NCBI RefSeq assembly: GCF_000502955.1
Contig: NZ_AYWO01000031.1
Coordinates: 10,489 to 50,072, forward strand
From: Mesorhizobium sp. LNHC252B00
GTDB lineage: Bacteria > Pseudomonadota > Alphaproteobacteria > Rhizobiales > Rhizobiaceae
Length of the DNA stretch: 39,584 bases
Direction of reading: 5' to 3'
Shown here: piece after piece, positions 33,815 to 39,584 of the stretch
Layout: each line of letters starts with the position of its first letter
Position numbering within the stretch: the first letter of the stretch is position 1
The notes under the pieces: model-generated
The model's database searches: none
Told to the model about the DNA's origin: nothing
What the model saw: only the letters and a program-made list of their open reading frames with translations
Position numbers and translations under genes: made by a program

Positions 33815-34279
33815 CAAGAGCCGACCCTTCTCGCGCGACCAGTCGCGCTGCTTCTCGGATTCGCGCTTGTCGTGCAACTTCTTGCCGCGACCGACCGCGA
33901 GCAGCAGCTTTGCGCGGCCCTGATCGTTGAAATAGATTTTCAGCGGCACCAGGGTCATGCCTTCGCGGTCGACGCTTTGCGCCAGTTTCGCCATCTCGCG
34001 CTTGTTGAGCAGCAGCTTGCGGCGCCGGCGCGGCTCGTGGTTGAACCGGTTGGCCTGCAGATATTCCGGCAAATACGAGTTGATCAGCCAGATCTCGCCG
34101 CCTTCGACCGAGGCATAGCTGTCCTGGATGTTGGCCTGGCCCTGGCGCAGCGACTTGACCTCGGTGCCGGTCAGCACCAAGCCGGCCTCGATCGTGTCGA
34201 GCACCTCGTAGGAAAACCGCGCCTTGCGGTTTTCCGAAACGGTCTTGTTGTTGGGATCGGCTTTTCTGACTTGATTCAT
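33800..34279 (-). CDS. smpB: tmRNA-binding protein SmpB
   Basis: 159 aa. It carries tmRNA to stalled ribosomes for trans-translation. The OB-fold core has NRKARFSYEVLDTIEAGLVL, TGTEVKSLRQGQANIQDSYA and the basic KLLLAVGRGKKLHDKRESEK. The C-terminal basic tail (DWSREKGRLLKERG), which mimics a codon-anticodon pair, is present. Its 3' end carries an 18-bp duplication. It follows dapA with a short gap on the same strand. No ssrA gene is in the window. Confidence 0.97.
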   Translation of the reverse strand: MNQVRKADPNNKTVSENRKARFSYEVLDTIEAGLVLTGTEVKSLRQGQANIQDSYASVEGGEIWLINSYLPEYLQANRFNHEPRRRRKLLLNKREMAKLAQSVDREGMTLVPLKIYFNDQGRAKLLLAVGRGKKLHDKRESEKQRDWSREKGRLLKERG

Positions 34280-34304
34280 GATGTGGAGAGGTGGCGCCTC
34301 ATCG

Positions 34305-35186
34305 CTAATTAATCAAGCCGGCGTGCTTCATCGCCGCATCGATCTTCTCTGCGGTCGATTGTTCGATCGTGACCAGCGGAGAGCGCAGCACATTCTCGAC
34401 CTTGCCCAGTTGAGAGAGCGCATATTTCGCGCCGGAAACGCCAGGCTCGACGAAGATCGCCTTGTGCAGCGGCAGCAAACGGTCCTGTAGTTCCAGTGCC
34501 TTCGCGCTGTCGCCGGACAGGGTCGCCTCCTGGAATTCGGCACACAGCCGCGGCGCGACGTTCGAGGTCACCGAGATGCAGCCGACGCCGCCATGCGCAT
34601 TGAAACCAAGCGCCGAAGCGTCCTCGCCCGAAAGCTGGATGAAATCCTTGCCACATGTCGCGCGCTGCTCGGAGACCCGTTCGACCTTGCCGGTTGCATC
34701 CTTGACGCCGACGATGTTCTTGAAGTCGTGCGCGAGCCGGCCCATCGTCTCCGGCATCATGTCGATCACCGAGCGCGGCGGGATGTTGTAGATGATGATC
34801 GGCAGCTTGGTCGCCCTGGCGACAGCCGCGAAGTGCTCGTACAGGCCGCGTTGTGTCGGCTTGTTGTAATAGGGCGTGACGACCAGGGCGGCATCGGCGC
34901 CGGCCTTCTCGGCATATTGTACCAGGCCGACGGCTTCCTCGGTATTGTTGGAACCGGCGCCGGCGACGACCGGAACGCGTCCCTTGGCAACCTCGATGCA
35001 CACCTTGACGACCTGGCGATGCTCGTCATGCGACAGCGTCGGCGACTCGCCGGTCGTGCCCACGGGAACCAGTCCCGCCGTGCCCTCGGCGAGTTGCCAT
35101 TCGACGAACGCGCGAAAGGCTTTCTCGTCGAAACGCCCGCTCTTTTCGAACGGTGTCACGAGCGCAGTAAGCGAGCCTCTCAGCAT
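34305..35186 (-). CDS. dapA: 4-hydroxy-tetrahydrodipicolinate synthase
   Basis: 293 aa. It condenses pyruvate with aspartate semialdehyde in lysine and diaminopimelate synthesis. Schiff-base Lys162 is in GVKDATG, Tyr133 in IYNIPPR, Arg138, and Thr44-Thr45 in GTTGES, so the catalytic set is complete. The start is the ATG at 35186 (MLRGSLTALVTPF), with AAGGAG 9 nt upstream; the in-frame TTG three codons earlier is too close to that Shine-Dalgarno. It is divergent from the lytic transglycosylase gene; both serve cell-wall metabolism. Confidence 0.96.
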   Translation of the reverse strand: MLRGSLTALVTPFEKSGRFDEKAFRAFVEWQLAEGTAGLVPVGTTGESPTLSHDEHRQVVKVCIEVAKGRVPVVAGAGSNNTEEAVGLVQYAEKAGADAALVVTPYYNKPTQRGLYEHFAAVARATKLPIIIYNIPPRSVIDMMPETMGRLAHDFKNIVGVKDATGKVERVSEQRATCGKDFIQLSGEDASALGFNAHGGVGCISVTSNVAPRLCAEFQEATLSGDSAKALELQDRLLPLHKAIFVEPGVSGAKYALSQLGKVENVLRSPLVTIEQSTAEKIDAAMKHAGLIN

Positions 35187-35213
35187 ATCGTCCAACTCCT
35201 TGGGACTTCATTG

Positions 35214-35262
35214 TTTATGCAGGCCATCGTCCCAAAACCGGTATCCAGTTCTTGGGCGACAT
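35214..35262 (-). repeat. Dispersed repeat R3, third copy, upstream of dapA
   Basis: Leftward it reads ATGTCGCCCAAGAACTGGAT, then ACCGGTTTTGGGA, then CCTGCATAAA. It matches the copies at 3958 and 28011 in outline and spacing. It lies in the leader of dapA, so unlike the other two copies it does not follow a stop codon. Confidence 0.7.
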
Positions 35263-35478
35263 GCATCGGTGTTTTGTCGTGCGCGCCTTCTAGCCGAAAG
35301 CGAAGCGGCGCACCATAGTCTCGACATTGTTGCGCGGCAAGCATTGCGATGGTGCCAGCAGCGCAATTCGAACGGCCTCGCTAACTCTTTGTTTACGAGC
35401 TCTTCACGACCTAAGTTTAGGCTTCGAGCCTTCTCGGCCTGCTGGTAGAATGCCAGGACAGGGAAAGACGTAAAGATC

Positions 35479-37530
35479 ATGCTGGCCAGTAGGCCTCACC
35501 TCTTCGCGCTGCTTGGCGCCACGCTCTCGCTGATGCCGGGCATGGCGATCGGCGGTAGCGTCGATGTACAGCTCACTTCGGCCATTCCGTTGCCAAGCTC
35601 GGCCATTCCGATGCCCGATCTGCGGGACAAAGCGCAAGAAGATACCTCGCCCGGCGTCGCCCTTTTGAAGAGCGGGCTGGATGCGCTAGCGGCTGGCGAC
35701 AGTACCAGCGCCCGTGCGGTGCGCGATGCCCTTCCCGCCCATTCGCTCGACCAGCACATCCTTGCCTGGGCGATCGCGCTTTATGGCGGCGACAAGGTTC
35801 CGAGCGGCGACATTGCCGCCGCGGCGAAGATGCTGCCCAACTGGCCGGGCACCGTCGCGCTGCGCAAGAACAGCGAGCGCGCACTTTATCGCGAGAACCC
35901 TGCCCCAGACGTCATCATTGCGGCATTCGACGGCAGCCAGCCGCAGACATTCGAAGGTGTGATGTCGCTTGCCCGCGCTTATGTGGCATCGGGCAATGTC
36001 AAGGCGGCGCGTTCGGTGCTGTCACCGTTCTGGCGCACCACGATCCTGGAGGCCAAGGATGAGACGGCGCTGATCAAGGAGTTCGGCAGCCTGATCCCGG
36101 CTGCCGATCACCGTTTTCGCATGGAGCGCATGTTCTATGCCGACCGCGCAAATTCCGCACTGCGTATCGCCGATCTCGCCGGCGCGCGCCAGCTTGCGGA
36201 CGCCTGGGCAGCGGTCGGCAGAAGTGACAAGAGCGCTGCCAAACTGCTGAAGGCGGTGCCGGCGGCACAACGTTCGGCCGGCTATTTGTTCGCGCAAGCT
36301 GAATATCGGCGCAAGCAACAGGATTTTGCCGGCGCCGCAGCCATTGTGATGCAGGCACCGACCGATCGCGATGCACTGGTCGATCCGGATGCGTGGTGGG
36401 TCGAGCGCCGCGTGTTGTCGCGCGAACTGGTCGACCAGGGCGACATGAAGACGGCCTACCGGATCGTCGCAAGCCACGCCGCCGAAAGTGCCACCAATGC
36501 GGTGGACGCCGAATTCCATGCCGGCTGGTACGCGCTGCGTGGCCTGAACGACCCCAAGCTCGCGGCAACGCATTTCGAGCGCATCGCCGACCTAGCGCAG
36601 GGGCCAATGACGCTGTCGCGTGCCTATTACTGGCTCGGCCGTGCGGCGGAAGTCGGTGGCCCGGGCAACGCCAAGGACTATTTTGCACGCGCCGCTGCCT
36701 ACGGAACGACATTTTACGGCCAGCTTGCCGCCGAACGTGTCGGCCGGCAGGCGCTGAACATCGTCTATCCCTCGCCAAGTGCCGCCGACCGGCAGACTTT
36801 TGCCGGCCGCGAGGCGGTCAGCGCCATCAAGCGGCTGCAAGAAGCAGGCTACGACCGCTACGCCGAGACGCTCTATCGCGACCTTGCCGGGCAGTTGACC
36901 AGTCCGGGCGAACTGGCGCTGCTGGCTGTCCTTGCGGAAAAGCAAGGCAACCATTTCATGGCGCTGAAAATCGGCAAGATCGCCGGCGCGCGTGGCATCG
37001 ATGTCGGCGCGCTGTCGCATCCGCTCGGCGTCATTCCCGATTCGGCCGACATTTCCGGCTCGGGCAAGGCGCTGGCCTATGCGATTGCGCGCCAGGAAAG
37101 CGAGTTCAATATCGGCGCCGTGTCGAGCGCAGGCGCGCGCGGGCTGCTGCAGCTGATGCCGGGAACCGCCAAGCAATTGGCGAAGAAGGCCGGATTGCAG
37201 TTTTCGCAGATGCGGCTGACCACCGACGCCGGTTACAATGCGACGCTGGGCGCCGCGTTCCTCGGCGAGCAGCTCGAACGCTTCAACGGCTCCTACGTAC
37301 TGACTTTCGCCGGCTACAATGCCGGCCCAAACCGGGCCAGCCAGTGGGTGGCCCGTTACGGCGACCCGCGCGGCAAGGACATCGATGCCGTCGTCGACTG
37401 GATCGAGCGGATTCCCTACACGGAAACAAGAAGTTACGTGCAGCGCGTGATGGAGAATTACGAGGTCTACAAGATGCGTATTTCGGGCAAGTACGACATT
37501 GTGGGGGATCTGGTGAACGGGCGGAGTTGA
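35479..37530 (+). CDS. Soluble lytic murein transglycosylase (Slt-like)
   Basis: 683 aa. A signal peptide (about 1-25, MLASRPHLFALLGATLSLMP) is followed by a long helical ring domain with repeats of the Slt type (about 60-510). The C-terminal SLT domain (about 530-660) has catalytic Glu540 in ARQESEFN, GLLQLMPGTA, and AGYNAGP. The enzyme cuts the glycan strand, making 1,6-anhydromuramic ends in the periplasm. AGGGAAAG precedes the ATG. It is divergent from dapA. Confidence 0.93.
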   Translation: MLASRPHLFALLGATLSLMPGMAIGGSVDVQLTSAIPLPSSAIPMPDLRDKAQEDTSPGVALLKSGLDALAAGDSTSARAVRDALPAHSLDQHILAWAIALYGGDKVPSGDIAAAAKMLPNWPGTVALRKNSERALYRENPAPDVIIAAFDGSQPQTFEGVMSLARAYVASGNVKAARSVLSPFWRTTILEAKDETALIKEFGSLIPAADHRFRMERMFYADRANSALRIADLAGARQLADAWAAVGRSDKSAAKLLKAVPAAQRSAGYLFAQAEYRRKQQDFAGAAAIVMQAPTDRDALVDPDAWWVERRVLSRELVDQGDMKTAYRIVASHAAESATNAVDAEFHAGWYALRGLNDPKLAATHFERIADLAQGPMTLSRAYYWLGRAAEVGGPGNAKDYFARAAAYGTTFYGQLAAERVGRQALNIVYPSPSAADRQTFAGREAVSAIKRLQEAGYDRYAETLYRDLAGQLTSPGELALLAVLAEKQGNHFMALKIGKIAGARGIDVGALSHPLGVIPDSADISGSGKALAYAIARQESEFNIGAVSSAGARGLLQLMPGTAKQLAKKAGLQFSQMRLTTDAGYNATLGAAFLGEQLERFNGSYVLTFAGYNAGPNRASQWVARYGDPRGKDIDAVVDWIERIPYTETRSYVQRVMENYEVYKMRISGKYDIVGDLVNGRS

Positions 37531-37603
37531 GGCATGATAGGTGTGCCAGCCTTCTTGTTGCGGTATTTGCCCAGCGCTCTACATCTTTGAGTCGAGTCCC
37601 TTC

Positions 37604-37649
37604 ACACCCCCTCTGCCTGCCGGGCATCCCTCCCGCAAGTGGCAGGGCT
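37604..37649 (+). repeat. Dispersed repeat R1, second copy (degenerate)
   Basis: CCCCCTCTGCCTGCCGGGCA and CCTCCCGCAAG match the copy at 35-90. The right arm is degraded. It lies about 70 nt after the lytic transglycosylase stop. Confidence 0.6.
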
Positions 37650-37677
37650 ATCGCGTATGAATTCTTGCGAAGAAGAA

Positions 37678-37821
37678 CCCCACCCTAACCCTCCCCACAA
37701 GGGGGAGGGAACGCTGCCGCGTGCGTTTAATTCTTCTTGGCGCCGAAAAGACAGGCGATTCTCCTGGGTCAGCGCCAACGGAAGTCTCCCTCCCCCTTGT
37801 GGGGAGGGGTTAGGGGTGGGG
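37678..37821. repeat. Large inverted repeat R2 (arms of about 32 bp) in the lytic transglycosylase-hydrolase spacer
   Basis: The left arm, 37678-37709, begins CCCCACCCTAACC and ends ACAAGGGGGAGGG. The right arm, 37788-37821, is its near-exact reverse complement (CCCTCCCCCTTGTGGGGAGG, then GGTTAGGGGTGGGG). About 78 nt lie between, so the transcript can form a long hairpin with a loop. Each arm also has its own small hairpin (CTCCCC near GGGGAG). Confidence 0.85.
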
Positions 37822-37852
37822 CTCCGTGCCGGGCAGACATCTCAGGAATTCC

Positions 37853-37900
37853 ATCTCCCTCCTTGCGGGGGAGATGGCCGGCAGGCCAGAGGGGGGTGCT
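37853..37900 (-). repeat. Dispersed repeat R1, third copy (reverse)
   Basis: Reverse complement begins AGCACCCCCCTCTGG, then CCTGCCGGCCATCTCCCCCG and CAAGGAGGGAGAT. It matches the copy at 35-90 nearly base for base. Together with R1b and R2 it makes the whole 37.6-37.9 kb spacer a cluster of repeats. Confidence 0.75.
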
Positions 37901-38003
37901 GTCCCGCCAAATTTCAAAATTTCGGGCGCTACTTCCTTCAATTTGACCGTCCGTGCCGCCGCCTGTAGCAGTCGCAGACGATCTACACGACGGAGGAATC
38001 CGC

Positions 38004-38903
38004 ATGCCAAACCACGAAGGCTTTTCCGATTTTTTCTATGCCTCAACGGATGGGCTCCAGCTCCATGCCCGGGTCTACGGCGAGACCAAGTCCGGCTCCT
38101 GGGCGGTCGTCTGCCTGGCCGGCCTGACCCGCAATGCCCGGGATTTTCATGAGCTGGCGCTCTACCTGTCGACGCGCGCGGCAAATCCGCGAAAGGTCGT
38201 TGCCTTCGACTATCGCGGGCGCGGGAAATCCGCCTACGATCCCGACGTCAAAAACTACAATGTCGGCGTCGAGGCTGGCGACGTCCTTGCCGGGTTGGCG
38301 GCGCTCGGCGTCAACGAGGGGGCCTTCATCGGCACGTCGCGCGGCGGGTTGATCATCCATGTGCTTGGGATGATGCGGCCGGCTATGCTGAGAGCCATTG
38401 TTTTCAACGACATCGGACCGGTGATCGAGGCGGTTGGACTCGCCCACATCCAGTCTTATCTCGAGCGCCACCCGACACCGAAAACCGGCGCACAGGCGAC
38501 TGCCGCCCAGCGCAGCGTGCATGGCAAGGACTTCCCTGCCCTTGCCGGGGCGGATTGGGATCGAATGGTATGGGCCCTCTACCGCGAAACGGATGGTGGC
38601 CTGGTGCCGGATTTCGACCCGAACCTGGTCGACACGGTTGCCAGTCTCGACCTGACGCAGCCGCTGCCTGATCTATGGCCGCAATTCGAGGCGTTGGCCG
38701 CGATTCCTCTGCTCACCATACGCGGCGCCAATTCGAAGTTGCTGTCCACAGACACGCTGAAACGGATGAGAGAGCGCCATTCCAAGATGGAAGCGATAAC
38801 CGTCGCGGGTCAGGGCCATGCACCATTCCTCGAGACCAGCAGCCTGCCCGACGACATTGCAGCTTTTCTCGACCGGGCCGAACAGCAGAATAGCCCTGAA
38901 TAA
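38004..38903 (+). CDS. Alpha/beta-fold hydrolase
   Basis: 299 aa, cytoplasmic. The catalytic nucleophile is Ser112 in GTSRGG, and His272 is in GQGHAPFL. FDYRGRGKSAYD is the common cap-side loop, and a candidate acid is one of the Asp residues near 205-230. Members act on esters, lactones or carbon-carbon bonds; the substrate cannot be told. GGAGGAA precedes the ATG; an upstream extension to 37953 is not supported. It is flanked by a repeat cluster and a recombinase gene, near the border of a mobile region. Confidence 0.85.
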   Translation: MPNHEGFSDFFYASTDGLQLHARVYGETKSGSWAVVCLAGLTRNARDFHELALYLSTRAANPRKVVAFDYRGRGKSAYDPDVKNYNVGVEAGDVLAGLAALGVNEGAFIGTSRGGLIIHVLGMMRPAMLRAIVFNDIGPVIEAVGLAHIQSYLERHPTPKTGAQATAAQRSVHGKDFPALAGADWDRMVWALYRETDGGLVPDFDPNLVDTVASLDLTQPLPDLWPQFEALAAIPLLTIRGANSKLLSTDTLKRMRERHSKMEAITVAGQGHAPFLETSSLPDDIAAFLDRAEQQNSPE

Positions 38904-38964
38904 CGCCCAAGAAGAAACAGCGTCCTGGCAAAGCTACTATAGTATAGGCTGGATCTTCCAGTCG

Positions 38965-39584
38965 CTATTTGGCTTTTGCACTTTTCCTGGGCGCTTTCGG
39001 CAACTCCTTTGCTGCAGCGGCTTCGCCCCTTGGTTTCCGCGCTGCGGTCGGCGACGAAGGCACCGTCACAGGCGATGAAAACACGGAGCCTTGCGCGCAG
39101 TTGCCGGCCGGCTGGGCCGATCGAGGCGTTTCCAGCACGATGACACAGCCGTCGAGATCGTTGGTGGCCAGATGCGCGTAGCGCATGGTCATCGACAGCG
39201 TCTGGTGGCCTAGCCACATTTGCACGCGCCTGATGTCGATGCCGCCCTGGACAAGACGCGAGGCGCAGGTGTGGCGCAATATGTGCGGCACCACCTGGTC
39301 GTCGGCGCCGAGGCCGACTTCGGCCTTTGCATCGTTCCAGATGGCACGGAACTGTGCCTGGCTGAGCTTGGTGAACGGTCCCTTGGGCCGGCGGCCTTCG
39401 GCGGGCGGCAGCTTGATGACCTCCTTGACCCGCTCGGTCATCGGAATGGTGCGGCTGCGGCCGGATTTGGTGATCCAGAAACTGACGCGATGCTCCTGGA
39501 TGTCGTTCCAGATCAACCCGAGTGCTTCGCCGAGACGGCATCCGCTATCGACCAGGAAGACGGAAAGCCTGTAGGCATCCTCGC
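38965..39584 (-). CDS. Tyrosine recombinase/integrase (5' part beyond the window)
   Basis: At least 206 aa of the C-terminal catalytic domain are present; the N-terminal DNA-binding domain lies beyond the right edge. The active-site residues are Arg in SGCRLGEALGL near the edge, Lys in ITKSGRSR, His and Arg in HILRHTCASRL, His in WLGHQTLSMT, and nucleophile Tyr at codon 39178-39180 in MRYAHL, so the catalytic set is complete. A basic tail rich in Ala, Pro and Lys follows. It would cut and rejoin DNA for an integrating element. No tRNA or duplicated end was found inside the window. Confidence 0.9.
   Translation of the reverse strand, partial: EDAYRLSVFLVDSGCRLGEALGLIWNDIQEHRVSFWITKSGRSRTIPMTERVKEVIKLPPAEGRRPKGPFTKLSQAQFRAIWNDAKAEVGLGADDQVVPHILRHTCASRLVQGGIDIRRVQMWLGHQTLSMTMRYAHLATNDLDGCVIVLETPRSAQPAGNCAQGSVFSSPVTVPSSPTAARKPRGEAAAAKELPKAPRKSAKAK

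Noticed and set aside
38904..38964. Possible tRNA or attachment site beside the integrase
   Set aside because: No cloverleaf or T-loop sequence was found in the gap or nearby.

Overview
The window looks like a chromosomal segment of a Mesorhizobium-like alphaproteobacterium (order Hyphomicrobiales). The evidence is high G+C coding DNA, a Porin_2-family (Omp2b/RopA-like) porin, the gene order rpoZ-rsh-pyrE followed by acpS-lepB-rnc-era, an alphaproteobacterial exported protein of the TIGR02301/DUF2385 type, and small dispersed repeats of the kind scattered through rhizobial genomes. Genus assignment is inference; no 16S or other marker is present. Most of the window is dense ordinary chromosome with short gaps. 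No tRNA, rRNA or CRISPR array was seen.

Layout, left to right. 1-6.6 kb: cysS, a 51-aa basic protein, a YedK/HMCES-type abasic-site protein, a NUDIX hydrolase, three small conserved or exported proteins of unknown function, and an AbiEii-like nucleotidyltransferase toxin with an unusually short upstream partner. 6.6-11.7 kb: a dihydroorotase-like amidohydrolase whose first metal-binding histidine is Gln, a YgfZ/GcvT-like protein overlapping an HD phosphohydrolase, and a PAS-PAS-GGDEF-EAL cyclic-di-GMP protein. 11.7-14.5 kb: a frameshifted fatty-acid desaturase remnant, then a two-gene operon of a GNAT-C39-peptidase fusion and a RimK-like ATP-grasp ligase. This operon is the best candidate for a little-described biochemical system here. 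14.7-19.8 kb: an ECF sigma/anti-sigma pair, a VapBC-type toxin-antitoxin pair with iterated operator-like repeats, and a large DUF2339 membrane protein. 19.8-31.4 kb: a long leftward block holding a PaaI thioesterase, recO, a porin with a textbook terminator, a phosphotransferase-fold kinase, era, rnc, lepB, acpS, DUF2062, a VOC protein, pyrE, rsh and rpoZ. These genes cover ribosome and RNA maturation, protein export, stringent response and pyrimidine synthesis, and many overlap by 1-4 nt. 31.7-39.6 kb: a NYN-domain protein with a uracil-DNA glycosylase, a GH25 muramidase, smpB, dapA, a lytic transglycosylase, a repeat cluster, an alpha/beta hydrolase, and a tyrosine recombinase cut by the right edge, which probably marks the border of a mobile element.

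Three repeat families recur. R1/R2 are C-rich/G-rich palindromic elements at the left edge and at 37.6-37.9 kb. R3 is an element of about 50-100 bp starting ATGTCGCCCAA at 3.96, 28.0 and 35.2 kb; one copy supplies a false N-terminal extension to the VOC gene. There is also a heptanucleotide tandem repeat between rsh and pyrE. Starts were reassigned where family N-termini, Shine-Dalgarno sequences or overlaps argued against the longest frame.
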